64,000 nucleotides of DNA from Bacillus piscicola. GTDB taxonomy: Bacteria; Bacillota; Bacilli; Bacillales; Marinococcaceae. The position numbers and the translations under genes are program-made. Every line of letters begins with the position of its first letter. Positions within the stretch are counted from its first letter, which is position 1. The notes under the pieces were generated by a model. That model made no database searches. It was not told where the DNA came from and saw only the letters and a list, made by a program, of their open reading frames with translations. Shown here piece after piece: positions 54,941 through 63,847 of this stretch. Location of the stretch: NCBI RefSeq assembly GCF_022458745.1, contig NZ_JAJJJF010000002.1, positions 496,001 through 560,000 on the forward strand, written 5' to 3'.

Positions 54941-55324
54941 CTAAACCGCCCGATCGATACACGTTATTAAACGGTCTTCAATATCCTGGGCCAGTTCTTT
55001 AATAGATGGATCATTCACCATGTCAATCATAGCTGTTGGTCGTGGTAACCCTATTTTTGTCGTTCCTTTATCTTCATATACAACAATCTTACATGGAAGA
55101 AAGTAACCTACCATTTGATTTTCAGACAATACGCGTTGTGCTTCCTTCGGATTACATACTTCCATGACCTGATAAGGCTGATCAAATTCAAAGCCTTTCT
55201 TTTGCAATGTTTCCTTAATATCAAAGTGCCACAGCACTCCGAATTGTTCGTCTTTTAATTTTTCCTCTAACGTGGTTACCGCCTCCTCGATGCCTCGATT
55301 CGTTTCAACCGTATAATGAAACAT
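54941..55324 (-). CDS. DUF302 family protein
   Basis: A 127-residue cytosolic DUF302 protein: FHYTVETNRGIEEAVTTLEE, GVLWHFDIKETLQKKG and VCNPKEAQRVL with GYFLPCKIVVYED are the family blocks. AAAGGAGA precedes the ATG. DUF302 proteins often stand near thiol or copper-resistance genes; this one is 3 kb from the copper island and next to a Cys-rich mini-gene. Confidence 0.9.
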   Translation of the reverse strand: MFHYTVETNRGIEEAVTTLEEKLKDEQFGVLWHFDIKETLQKKGFEFDQPYQVMEVCNPKEAQRVLSENQMVGYFLPCKIVVYEDKGTTKIGLPRPTAMIDMVNDPSIKELAQDIEDRLITCIDRAV

Positions 55325-55657
55325 AAGCTCATCTCCTTTTTCGGTATCCTCCTATGTCTGATACCCTTTGATTCACGAATGCTAACTTTTTTTCTTCTTC
55401 CAGCTGATCAGGAAAAACCACCTGTCATCTATGAAACGTTATCCAGCCCAAAAGTACATATACATGCTGGGCCTCCTCTTTCGAAGGCCGTCTTAGCTTA
55501 TGTAGGAAGTTGTCGTAACATACAGCGGTCAACGCATAAAATAAGAAGCCGACAACGATTCTCAGTTTTTTTGTAAAAAAGAGGAGAAAGGGGGACATTG
55601 TATTTTTAACTACATGTTATCCCTCCTCCCAGTGTGCGGCTTCAAAAGCTGCTTTAT
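55325..55657. other. Intergenic region
   Basis: About 330 bases with no gene I can support. An open piece reading MKRYPAQKYIYMLGLLFRRP on the plus strand has no ribosome-binding site or onward frame. Confidence 0.35.
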
Positions 55658-55822
55658 CTAATGCTTACGAAATGCTCGGGGGTTCAGCCATATTGCTGGA
55701 TTTTCCTTTTGGCATTTCCATATACATCTTTGCACACAGTCGGAAGCTTCCAACACACTTGAGTGCTTGGCACGGCATGCTTCCAGACACTTATTTATAC
55801 AGCTTTCCTTCGTTGTAGCCAT
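55658..55822 (-). CDS. 54-residue six-cysteine helical protein, half-Csp-like
   Basis: AAGGAGTGG lies before ATG 55822; the product starts MATTKESCINKCLEACRAK. Its six Cys are at 8, 12, 16 and 29, 33, 37: C-x3-C-x3-C twice, so each helix carries a row of thiols on one face and the two would form a helical hairpin. That is half of the pattern of Csp/DUF326 four-helix copper proteins. A dimer could rebuild a metal-filled bundle. The gene is below usual ORF cut-offs. Confidence 0.7.
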   Translation of the reverse strand: MATTKESCINKCLEACRAKHSSVLEASDCVQRCIWKCQKENPAIWLNPRAFRKH

Positions 55823-56227
55823 TGTCTCCACTCCTTCGCATTATTGCTAGGGATAGGTGAAACATCCCTTAGCTATTACCAACATATTAGGGGAACAAAT
55901 AGTTGGAAACGGTACATGTCCATAGTTTTGAAAAAAATGCTCGAAAAACCAAACTTACCAAAATCGGCTTACTGGCCGCCTAATACTCGGCTTTACAACT
56001 TATTGCAATTCGACTACGATAGTAGTAATAAAGAATTTTTAATTTTTTGTATAGTTATATATTTTTCTCCCCCGCTATTCGGATAGTACGTTTATTTCGC
56101 TGTTATAGAGGAAGGATTTTCCCATATACATAAACAAGGGACAAGGGCCATGGAAGCAAAGTATTCCGTTGGTCTTTCAATAGATCACCTGACTGCCAGT
56201 GTGCTAGGAGAAGGAGGAGGAGAACGA
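55823..56227. other. Intergenic region before the ATP-sulfurylase-like gene
   Basis: About 400 bases without a supported gene. GGGATAGGTGAAACATCCC (about 55850) makes a small hairpin. An in-frame ATG at 56150 of the next gene has no ribosome-binding site. No T-box or SAM-box sequence is visible. Confidence 0.4.
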
Positions 56228-57940
56228 GTGAACAATGATTCAATCGTATGGAAGGAAGAAAAGGTAGCAGACTACCCACAACAGCCGCACGGAGGAAAAT
56301 TGGTGAACCGGGTCCTTACCGGGAAAGAAAAAGAAAACGCTATGAAAAGAGCAAAGCGTCTGCCCATGATTATGATTGACTTGGAAGCGGTCATTACACT
56401 GGAAATGATTGCGACCGGTGTGCTGTCTCCGAATGAAGGTTTCATGGTGGAAGATGATTACAAGTCCGTTCTTACAACCGGCCGTTTGAAAAATGGCGTC
56501 GTTTGGCCGGTTCCGCTGAGTTTTGCGCCTATTGGGGATCAGAACAAGGAAATTATCAGGACACTTTCAGTTGGTGACGAGGTTGCGCTTGCTGACGAGA
56601 CCAAAGAGCCAGTCGCCATTCTTAAACTAGATGACATTTTTTACTATGACCGGGATTTTCGTGCATCGCATCTTTTTGGCACCACAGATCGGAGCCATCC
56701 CGGCGTCGATTCGATATACCGACGCATGGGAGATACCGCTTTAGGCGGGCCGATCCAGTTGCTGCGCCGGGTACACTGGGGGCCATTTGAAGAGATTCGC
56801 ATGGAACCGAAAGATACGTGGAAGCTATTTTATGAAGAGAAGAAATTCAACTCGGTCGGCGGGTTTATCACCGGAGCGAATCCACTCCATCGCGGGCATG
56901 AATACATTCACCGCAATGCCCTCGAAGAAATGGACGGCTTGTTTGTACAGCCGCTGGTAGAGATGGCTAAGCGTGAATATACGAGACATGAGTTCAGAAT
57001 GTTATCTTATCGGAGTGTCCTGGATAACTACTACCCAAAAGAAAGAACGATGCTCGCTCCGTTACGAGTGACCTATATCTTTGCCGGCCCAAGAGAAGCT
57101 GTTTTGCATGCGATCATTATGAAAAACTACGGCTGCACCCATGCCCTTATCGGCAGGGACCATGCGGGCATTGGCGACTTTTATGATAAATATGCGGCTC
57201 ATACCATTTTTGACGACTTTACCTCTGAGGAGTTAGGTATTGATATCCGCCTATTCCATGAAGTATTCTATTGTACGCGTTGTGACCACCAAGCAACGGA
57301 CCTGACTTGTCCGCATGACGAAAAGTACCGGATTAATATTTCCGGAACAGGAATCAGGGAACTGTTGCGTTATGGTGTTCTGCCGCCGAAGGAAATTGTT
57401 CGGCCTGAATCTGCCCGGATTGCAATGCAAGGTGTGCAGCCAAAAGGCGTGGATGAAAACCGGCAGGCGATCCATCCGGTTGGGAAAACGATTAAGAGTA
57501 TTTTCCCCTATTATTTAAGCAGATCGAGGCTGGGCGGACCAAAGCGGGGTCAGGAACTGAAAGTGGAAGAACTGACGATTGATGATTTAGAAACAGTTAT
57601 GTTGGATGTACGCGCGAATGCTGATCGCATTTACAAAGAAATTTATGACGAGTTCAGCTATATCACGGACACCCTAAGGTCCACCCAGCCCGATTGGATC
57701 GCCGACGCGCGCGAGTCCCTCCATAAACAGCAAGAGATGATTGTCGCCTCCTTGAAGGAAAAGGTCGATAAAGCATCCGAGAAGGCTTCCGATGAATTTA
57801 TGTATCAGGACAGAGAGGAAGCAGAACGGGAATTAGAAGTGGCCCAAAGAATGTTCGATGATATTCCATCTCCGCTGCGGTCGGAAGAACTTGAATACAG
57901 AACATGGAATCCCCTGCCATACAAGCGCTATCGAAGCTAG
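56228..57940 (+). CDS. ATP-sulfurylase-like nucleotidyltransferase with altered sulfate motif and C-terminal extension
   Basis: A 570-residue protein. The GTG at 56228 follows AGGAGGAGGAG; the ATG at 56150 has no site. Residues about 20-390 match ATP sulfurylase: PUA-like N-domain, HRGH nucleotide motif (221-224), AGPREA, GRDHAG (309-314), a CTRC...C zinc element (349-361) and ISGTGIR (371-377). The catalytic QxRN (QTRNP) is replaced by ITGANP (214-219), losing the sulfate-binding Gln and Arg. Residues about 414-570 are a charged helical extension I do not recognise. No APS kinase or reductase genes are adjacent, so the substrate may not be sulfate. Confidence 0.8.
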   Translation: MNNDSIVWKEEKVADYPQQPHGGKLVNRVLTGKEKENAMKRAKRLPMIMIDLEAVITLEMIATGVLSPNEGFMVEDDYKSVLTTGRLKNGVVWPVPLSFAPIGDQNKEIIRTLSVGDEVALADETKEPVAILKLDDIFYYDRDFRASHLFGTTDRSHPGVDSIYRRMGDTALGGPIQLLRRVHWGPFEEIRMEPKDTWKLFYEEKKFNSVGGFITGANPLHRGHEYIHRNALEEMDGLFVQPLVEMAKREYTRHEFRMLSYRSVLDNYYPKERTMLAPLRVTYIFAGPREAVLHAIIMKNYGCTHALIGRDHAGIGDFYDKYAAHTIFDDFTSEELGIDIRLFHEVFYCTRCDHQATDLTCPHDEKYRINISGTGIRELLRYGVLPPKEIVRPESARIAMQGVQPKGVDENRQAIHPVGKTIKSIFPYYLSRSRLGGPKRGQELKVEELTIDDLETVMLDVRANADRIYKEIYDEFSYITDTLRSTQPDWIADARESLHKQQEMIVASLKEKVDKASEKASDEFMYQDREEAERELEVAQRMFDDIPSPLRSEELEYRTWNPLPYKRYRS

Positions 57941-57971
57941 CAAACGGCAAAGATAGCACTTCTTTAAGAAG

Positions 57972-58012
57972 AGTCAGAATCAGTGTTATTTACCCTGATT
58001 CTGACTTTCGTC
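57972..58012 (+). terminator. Terminator of the ATP-sulfurylase-like gene
   Basis: AGTCAGAATCAG pairs perfectly with CTGATTCTGACT around an 11-base loop, followed by TTCG and, a little later, TTTT. Confidence 0.8.
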
Positions 58013-58124
58013 GTGTTTTAGGGGATGTAAGTTTTCTTAGGCCCTTTCTCGACAAGATGTGCTAGAATAAGGTTGAGATCTTCACAGCCGAGTTGCCATC
58101 AATCAAATGAAAGGAGGAGCCCAA

Positions 58125-58502
58125 ATGAGCGAAGCACTTTTACAGCAAATATTGATTGAAATGAAAACCATGAAAGACGACATTGCTGTCATTAAATCTG
58201 AACAGACTTCCATGAAAGATGACATTGCTCTTATTAAATCTGAGCAGACTTCCATGAAAGATGACATCACGCTGATCAAAGTCCAGCTTAACGAAAATAC
58301 CGATCTAACCAGAGCCATTCGAGACCGTCAAGAGGAAACAAATGCCAAGCTTGAAGCACTTTCGATGGATACTCATCAGCTTCATGGCGACATCGTCTCG
58401 CTAAAAGCGAATGAATCACGGCAAGATAAAATTTTAGAATCCTTAGCCGCACGCTCCCTCGAACAAGAAACAGACCTGCGCGACTTAAAACGCGCACGTT
58501 AA
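58125..58502 (+). CDS. Coiled-coil protein with 14-residue repeats
   Basis: A 125-residue, wholly helical protein. Residues about 14-58 contain the near-identical 14-residue repeat SEQTSMKDDIALIK about three times; the rest is coiled coil. ATG 58125 follows AAAGGAGGAG. Same build as the protein at 18858 (two heptads per repeat unit) and as the decayed gene at 36360, so these form a small family in this genome. Function unknown. Confidence 0.85.
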   Translation: MSEALLQQILIEMKTMKDDIAVIKSEQTSMKDDIALIKSEQTSMKDDITLIKVQLNENTDLTRAIRDRQEETNAKLEALSMDTHQLHGDIVSLKANESRQDKILESLAARSLEQETDLRDLKRAR

Positions 58503-58514
58503 AACTCCTCTCTG

Positions 58515-58540
58515 GGCTGTTGGACAAGCCCATGTTTTTT
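58515..58540 (+). terminator. Terminator of the coiled-coil gene
   Basis: GGGCT pairs with AGCCC around TGTTGGACA, followed by ATGTTTTTTT. Confidence 0.75.
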
Positions 58541-58871
58541 TGCGCATGAAAATGTATCCGCACCGTGCGGACAGAATCTCACGTTAAAAATTCCGATGCA
58601 ATCGTAAGCAATCACGTCGTTGCTATCATTACCCCACTCGCTTCATGCTTTTTATCTCACTTCACGATGCTTCTTTATTCCTCTTGTTTTAATCCAACGG
58701 TATTCTAGGAACTTTTTCTCAGTGAATAATCTTGATCATCAAGTCGCTTAACGATTTTCTTGTCAATTTCCATATCTACTAACAATTGTACAGGGATAGC
58801 TATTTCTAATTCGTGGATAATCCATGTTATACTTTTACCAAACGCTTTTCAGGAGAAGAGGAGAAATTTCG
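58541..58871. other. Intergenic region before the TetR gene
   Basis: About 330 bases; a few degenerate matches to the 52-bp unit (CACGTCGTTGCTATCATTACCCCACTCGC, 58613-58641, given in parts: CGTCGTTGCTAT, ACTCGC) suggest a decayed single unit. The TetR promoter must lie near its 3' end. Confidence 0.4.
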
Positions 58872-59471
58872 ATGTCACGATTAACTGCCCGGCAGATGAA
58901 AGCCAAAGAAACGAAACGCCGGATTCTCGAAACTGCTTTACACCTGTTTGGCCAGAAGGGATTTGATCACGTTACGGTTGATGAAATCGTTCGCACGAGC
59001 CATACATCCAAGGGTGCCTTTTATGTACACTTTACATCCAAATATCATATTTTCCTTGAAAAATTTAAAGAAATTGATGACTTCTACGCATCCTTTATTC
59101 AAACGCTGCCTGTTGAACTCAGCTCAAGTGAAAAGCTGCTTCGTTTAACTTTAGCGCAAATGACTTATCTCAAGGATGACTTAGGAAAAGATTTAATGAG
59201 AGTGGTCTATAAGGGTGGCTTAACTCCGAATCCGGAGAATTACTTTGCAAACACCGACCGGACTCTTTATAAAATAGTGCATGAATTCGTAAAAGAAGGG
59301 CAGGAAGCCGGAGAATTCACCACAGAACTTTCCTCCAGTGAGATTACGATGTTAATTACACGCTGTATGCGGGGAACTCTTTATGATTGGTTCTTATTTG
59401 AAGAGAATTATAACCTTGTCGCAGAAAGCGAAAAAATCATGCGCGCCGTTTTAAGCGGGGTCAGGAAATAA
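58872..59471 (+). CDS. TetR/AcrR-family regulator
   Basis: A 199-residue regulator. The N-terminal HTH (about 12-58) has RRILETALHLFGQKGFDHVTVDEIV and HTSKGAFYVHFTSKYHIF (in parts: FGQKGFDHVTV, SKGAFYVHF), typical of TetR proteins; the rest is the ligand domain. AGAGGAGA precedes ATG 58872. It lies downstream of, and convergent to, the CoA-ligase/thiolase operon, whose upstream region carries two palindromes; a FadR-like acyl-CoA-responsive role is inferred. Confidence 0.92.
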   Translation: MSRLTARQMKAKETKRRILETALHLFGQKGFDHVTVDEIVRTSHTSKGAFYVHFTSKYHIFLEKFKEIDDFYASFIQTLPVELSSSEKLLRLTLAQMTYLKDDLGKDLMRVVYKGGLTPNPENYFANTDRTLYKIVHEFVKEGQEAGEFTTELSSSEITMLITRCMRGTLYDWFLFEENYNLVAESEKIMRAVLSGVRK

Positions 59472-59644
59472 TACATATTAAAAATCCCCGCTTTTTTAAC
59501 AAGGCGAGGATTGTACTCTCATAAGAATTCAAAACCAGTTATCGAAACCCGAACAAATAGCATAGAACGATTGATTTGCACTGCAGGCGGATGCTTTCCG
59601 CGGGCATGGCTTGAGCCTCCTCAGGCCAACACGATGTTGGTCAC

Positions 59645-59681
59645 AAAGGCGTTGCCACTGGACGTGGCGTTTTTAGCCTTT
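59645..59681 (+). other. Hairpin A of the two-stem fold
   Basis: Outer stem AAAGGC/GCCTTT, internal loop GTT (5') and GTTTTTA (3'), inner stem GCCAC/GTGGC, loop TGGAC. Confidence 0.7.
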
Positions 59682-59731
59682 GAACCTTAATCCCGCTACC
59701 TACGGAGTCTCACTTCCGCAAGATGCGGTGG

Positions 59732-59772
59732 CTTCTGCGTTGCGAACAGGACGTTCGCGCTTTTAGCAGAAG
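59732..59772 (+). other. Hairpin B of the two-stem fold
   Basis: Outer stem CTTCTGC/GCAGAAG, internal loop GTT (5') and GCTTTTA (3'), inner stem GCGAAC/GTTCGC, loop AGGAC. Same layout as hairpin A with different paired bases. Confidence 0.7.
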
Positions 59773-59881
59773 TTCCTCGGTTACATTCCCGAGTCACCGC
59801 CTTCTGTTACAATCAACAACAGATGTGCTTGACTGTAAACGAATGGTTTATATGTTATTTATATTGTTGTATGAACTTGAT

Positions 59882-60190
59882 TTAGTTTTTGAAATAATAG
59901 CAGTCATCTTTGATTCCGCTTAATTCGACGGAATCGTTAATGGTAATGTCTTCGCCTTCATATCTTCCTGTTACCTTCAGCCCCTGTTCCATTTCAACCA
60001 GCACAATAAAATAAGGGGCTTGTTGTGCGAATTGCTTCGGAGCCGCGTGGATCTTCGTGTACGAATACACGCTGCCTTTTCCTTCGATGGTGCTGTCTTC
60101 TAGTTGATCGGAAAAACAGTTTTGACAGAGGTATTTATAATGGTACAGAATTTCATCACATTCTGTGCATCGTTTAATTGGCAAATCCAT
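59882..60190 (-). CDS. DUF35 OB-fold/zinc-ribbon partner of the thiolase
   Basis: A 102-residue protein: N-terminal rubredoxin-like zinc ribbon (CTEC...CQNC) followed by an OB fold with GSVYSYTKIH and PYFIVLVEMEQGLKV. DUF35 proteins pair with SCP2-type thiolases and channel acyl-CoA. The ATG follows the thiolase stop by three bases. Last gene of the operon. Confidence 0.92.
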   Translation of the reverse strand: MDLPIKRCTECDEILYHYKYLCQNCFSDQLEDSTIEGKGSVYSYTKIHAAPKQFAQQAPYFIVLVEMEQGLKVTGRYEGEDITINDSVELSGIKDDCYYFKN

Positions 60191-60193
60191 GGA

Positions 60194-61330
60194 CTATGCT
60201 CCTTTCTTTTTGAAAATATGAACGACTGAATACGCCCCAGTGCCACCTAAGTTTTGAGCAAGCCCTATTTTGGCATTCTCCACCTGGTTGCATGCTTTTT
60301 CATTCAACTGATCGACGATTTGAATGATCTGGGCGATGCCGGTTGCACCGATCGGATGCCCTTTCGATAGTAACCCACCGCTCGTATTCACCGGTACTTT
60401 ACCTCCATGCTTGGTTAAGCCTTTCTCAACTGCTTCCCATCCGCACCCTTTTTCAAAAAATCCGAGCTCTTCCGTGGCAATGATTTCTGTAATCGAAAAA
60501 CAATCATGTACCTCTACGACGTCGATGTCTTCCGGACCAAGACCCGCTGCCGCGTAGGCTCTCTTAGCCGATTGATGCGTCGCTGGGATATGAAGCAAAT
60601 CATCTACTTCCTGCATGACCGGTATCCCCGAGGCCTGCCCGGAAGCAAGAACCTGAACACCGTTCTCCCCCCGCTGGATAACAACAGCGGCCGCGCCGTC
60701 GGATATAGGAGAGCAGTCAAACAATCCGAGGGGATCCGTAATCTTCCGTGCTTGCATAATGTCTTCTAAGGTTGTTTCCTTTCTAAAATGAGCAATCGGG
60801 TTAGCCAACGCATAGTCGCGGTTTTTCAGTGCTACCATGGCCAAGTGTTTCTTGTCCGCCCCATGTTCATGCATATACCGATTGGCCAGTACACCAAAGA
60901 ATCCAGGGAACGTCAGGCCGGAAGCCGCTTCGTTCGTTCCACTGTCCATCGCATGGTTGATCGCATTCGTCACCGTTTCCGTGTCTTGACTGGTCATTTT
61001 TTCCCCGCCGGCAACTAATACGGTGTCATATTCGCCCGCTTTCACTAATTGGTACGCGTGCCGGAATGCAAGCCCTCCGGAAGCACAAGCTCCTTCCATT
61101 TTCACAGAGGGAACGTCCCCCAACCCCAGTTCATTCGTCAGGATCGATCCTAAAATCTCTTGATTCGCAAGCGTTCCTGCCGTAAAGTTTCCAACGAAAA
61201 CCGCATCGATTTTTGGTCTCTCTGCATCAATGATCGCTTTTCTACTCGCTTCTACCAGCATGGATTTCAGCGAGTCTTCTTTTTTGCCAAATGTTGTTGT
61301 TCCCCTGCCAATAACAGATACCGCACTCAT
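60194..61330 (-). CDS. SCP-x/nonspecific-lipid-transfer-type thiolase
   Basis: A 378-residue thiolase of the SCP2-thiolase branch: nucleophile Cys82 in EGACASGGLA, then HDCFSITEI and GGLLSKGHPIGATG with the catalytic His. The start MSAVSVIGRG follows GAGGAGTGG; upstream in-frame codons are not supported. With the DUF35 protein it performs the thiolytic step of beta-oxidation-like degradation. Confidence 0.93.
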   Translation of the reverse strand: MSAVSVIGRGTTTFGKKEDSLKSMLVEASRKAIIDAERPKIDAVFVGNFTAGTLANQEILGSILTNELGLGDVPSVKMEGACASGGLAFRHAYQLVKAGEYDTVLVAGGEKMTSQDTETVTNAINHAMDSGTNEAASGLTFPGFFGVLANRYMHEHGADKKHLAMVALKNRDYALANPIAHFRKETTLEDIMQARKITDPLGLFDCSPISDGAAAVVIQRGENGVQVLASGQASGIPVMQEVDDLLHIPATHQSAKRAYAAAGLGPEDIDVVEVHDCFSITEIIATEELGFFEKGCGWEAVEKGLTKHGGKVPVNTSGGLLSKGHPIGATGIAQIIQIVDQLNEKACNQVENAKIGLAQNLGGTGAYSVVHIFKKKGA

Positions 61331-61359
61331 CGTTCCACTCCTCATGGATCTTATTTTGT

Positions 61360-62136
61360 TTAACCGATCCCTGCTCCCCCACACACTTTCAATACTTCTC
61401 CTGTCACATATCCTGCAGCCGGGGAGGCTAAATAGGCTACGGCTTCTCCAATATCCTCGGGCTCACCGGGCCGTTTAATCGATTGCAAATCTAACGGATA
61501 GTTCATCCCTTTCGTAATTTCAGATTGAACGGCTCCCGGAGCCACACTGTTTACGTTAATGCCCAAATCGCCCACTTCTTTGGCTACCCACTTCGTAAAG
61601 GCGATAATTCCGCCTTTGGATGCCGCATATGCCGGTCCTGACCGACCTTGCGCGCGCTTCCCATCTTCATCATACGAAATCGCGCCGCCCATCATCCCTG
61701 AAATCGAACTGATGTTGATAACTCTGCCGTCTCCTTGCTTTTTCATGTGCGGATAAATCGCTGCCTGCGTAAAAAGAAAAGTTCCTCTTAAATTCGTATC
61801 AAGGTCCCGCATCCACATGTCATCGGTCATATTTTCCAAATCTAATCGCGAACAAGTTCCGGCGTTGTTGACGAGAATGTCGATCGTACCGAACGTATCG
61901 ACTGTCGCCTGGACGGCGCGTTGTACCTCTTCTCGGTTCTTTACGTCCACCTTTTGTGTCAGCACTTTCACATCTGGAAACTCTTCTTCGATTTCTTTTT
62001 TGGCCTGCTCACTATCGAGCACGTCTACGATCGTAATATTCGCTCCTCTTTTGGCAAGACATTTTGCGATTGCAAAGCCTATGCCTCTTGCACTTCCCGT
62101 TACTAACGCTGCTTTATTTTTCAATGTATTATCCAC
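61360..62136 (-). CDS. Short-chain dehydrogenase/reductase
   Basis: A 258-residue classical SDR: TGSARGIG cofactor motif (13-20), DVKN, NNAG, SS and YAASK active site, and PG...T. A GTG at 62136 follows GAGGGGTG and starts one base after the ligase stop; the longer open frame upstream lies inside the ligase. Probably a 3-hydroxyacyl-CoA dehydrogenase-like step of the operon pathway. Confidence 0.92.
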   Translation of the reverse strand: MDNTLKNKAALVTGSARGIGFAIAKCLAKRGANITIVDVLDSEQAKKEIEEEFPDVKVLTQKVDVKNREEVQRAVQATVDTFGTIDILVNNAGTCSRLDLENMTDDMWMRDLDTNLRGTFLFTQAAIYPHMKKQGDGRVINISSISGMMGGAISYDEDGKRAQGRSGPAYAASKGGIIAFTKWVAKEVGDLGINVNSVAPGAVQSEITKGMNYPLDLQSIKRPGEPEDIGEAVAYLASPAAGYVTGEVLKVCGGAGIG

Positions 62137-62137
62137 G

Positions 62138-63691
62138 TTACACACCCCTCTTTCGCAATTGATGCTTTTGTATTTTCCCGACTGAGGTACGTGGGAAGTC
62201 CTCAACCAACTCGATGACGTCCGGTACTTTAAATTTAGCCATTCGTTCTCTGCAGAAGTCGATAAGTTTCTCTTCTGAAATGGAGCGTCCTTCTTTGACA
62301 ATTACGAAAGCTTTGATAGCCTCATCGCGTATGGGATCAGGTATGCCAATCACAGCCGATTCATAGACAGCCGGATGCTCCATAAGAACATTTTCTACTT
62401 CACTGGCTGCCACATTTTCGCCAGCCCGTTTTATCATATCTTTTTGTCGGTCTACGAAATAGAAGAGCCCCTCTTCTGATCGCCTTGCTTTATCTCCCGT
62501 GTGAAGCCAGCCATTTTGGATCATCTGATTGGTTTCCTCTTCGTTTTTGAAATAACCTTTCATAATCGTCCGGCCGGGAATCCCCTTTACCACAATTTCA
62601 CCTGGCTCGCCAATCTGTGTTTCCTGCCCTGTCTCATTGAGAGTTTTGATAGTTGCCGTAATAATCGGCCTGCCAATACTCGTATTGTCTTTCTTTCCAT
62701 CAAGTGGGTTCATAAGCGGGGGCGCCACCGTTTCTGTCATACCGTAAAGTTGAAGAAGAGGAACTTGAAATTTCTCTTCAAAATCGGTGACCTCTTCCGG
62801 CGTCACTGCCTGGGCAAAAATCACTAATCGCAGAAAATTATCTCTGTCTTCGCGGTCATATGTCTGGGCAAGAATCATTCGAATGGGAGCGGCAAATAAC
62901 GATCCGAGTGTCGCTCCTAACCGCTTCGTCTGCTTGATATATTGGGAAGCACTGAAGCGTTCGGTAATGGCGATACTCCCACCTACCGTTAGGGCCGGCA
63001 TAAACAAGTAATACTGGCCGTTCCCATGGAAAAGAGGAAGCACAATCAAGGCTCTATCGTCCGGTGAAAAGCGAATCGATTTCGAAACGGCTTCCCCGGT
63101 ATAAAGATAATTCGTATGCGTAATCAAACAACCTTTTGGTTTAGAAGTAGTGCCTGACGTATAAAGGATCGCGACCACATCTTCCCCTCGGATTTCAACT
63201 TCCGGAACCTGGCTGCTCGCTTTCTCTATTAAGGCGTTAACGCTTACATGTTCCTGCTCTTTATCGTAACAACGGGTGAGCAATATATTTCGCATCCGAG
63301 GCAGGTTATTTTTTATAGATTCAAATTTATCTAGGTACTCCTCTTCAGTAACCAACATGACCGATTCCGAGTGACCCATCAGATATTCCATTTCACTCGC
63401 GGTCGAAAGCACATTAGTCGGCACCATAATAGCCCCAATGTTCGCTAACGCAAACCAAGAAACAATAAAATCCGAAGAATTCGGCAAATGAAGAGTCACC
63501 CGATCGCCTTTTTTTATCCCAAAGTCTAAAAGGACACAGCTGAACCGGTTGACACGATCCAAAAATTCGTTATACGTGTATTTCACCGTCTTCTGGTCAT
63601 TATCCTCGAACAATAGGAATGTCTTATCCCTATGCTGCTCACATTTTTCATGCAGCAAGTCGATGATCGTTCTCTCTCCCATTATATCCAT
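62138..63691 (-). CDS. Acyl-CoA ligase (AMP-binding)
   Basis: A 517-residue ANL-superfamily acyl/aryl-CoA synthetase: A3 motif YTSGTTSKPKG, LYGMTET, the GDKARR hinge region and the C-terminal catalytic Lys in SVGKIQKHQ. GGGGAGGGG lies six bases before ATG 63691. First gene of the ligase-SDR-thiolase-DUF35 operon, which activates and shortens a carboxylic acid (fatty, branched or aromatic; not decidable here). Confidence 0.95.
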   Translation of the reverse strand: MDIMGERTIIDLLHEKCEQHRDKTFLLFEDNDQKTVKYTYNEFLDRVNRFSCVLLDFGIKKGDRVTLHLPNSSDFIVSWFALANIGAIMVPTNVLSTASEMEYLMGHSESVMLVTEEEYLDKFESIKNNLPRMRNILLTRCYDKEQEHVSVNALIEKASSQVPEVEIRGEDVVAILYTSGTTSKPKGCLITHTNYLYTGEAVSKSIRFSPDDRALIVLPLFHGNGQYYLFMPALTVGGSIAITERFSASQYIKQTKRLGATLGSLFAAPIRMILAQTYDREDRDNFLRLVIFAQAVTPEEVTDFEEKFQVPLLQLYGMTETVAPPLMNPLDGKKDNTSIGRPIITATIKTLNETGQETQIGEPGEIVVKGIPGRTIMKGYFKNEEETNQMIQNGWLHTGDKARRSEEGLFYFVDRQKDMIKRAGENVAASEVENVLMEHPAVYESAVIGIPDPIRDEAIKAFVIVKEGRSISEEKLIDFCRERMAKFKVPDVIELVEDFPRTSVGKIQKHQLRKRGV

Positions 63692-63774
63692 CGGTACCCC
63701 TCCCCATCGGGTGCTATGTATCGATACTCTATTTTCATTTTCGTTTAAGCGCTTTCAAACACGTTAATTTTAAA

Positions 63775-63811
63775 CACAGACCACAGTCTGTGTGTTACAG
63801 ACTATAGTCTA
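63775..63811. promoter_or_regulatory. Two palindromic operator sites upstream of the ligase operon
   Basis: CACAGACCACAGTCTGTG (63775-63792) and AGACTATAGTCT within ACAGACTATAGTCTATG (63799-63810) have centres 21 bp apart, two helical turns. The shared half-site is AGACnnnAGTCT. This layout fits a TetR-family operator; the regulator at 58872 is the nearest candidate. Confidence 0.65.
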
Positions 63812-63847
63812 TGACATTTTTGTGCATTCGTCAACCGTAAACGTCAA

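Larger units (their letters stand above)
59570..59817 (+). repeat. Dispersed MITE-like element, 248-bp copy with nested hairpins
   Basis: It begins ATTGATTTGCACTGCAGGCGG and ends with AATCAAC at 59811-59817; the flank AGCATAGAACG is shared with the copy at 2651. Inside lie hairpin A (59645-59681), hairpin B (59732-59772), GCCAACA/TGTTGGT (59625-59641) and CCGCA/TGCGG (59716-59728). A and B share loop and internal-loop bases but have different stems (see findings). Confidence 0.85.
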
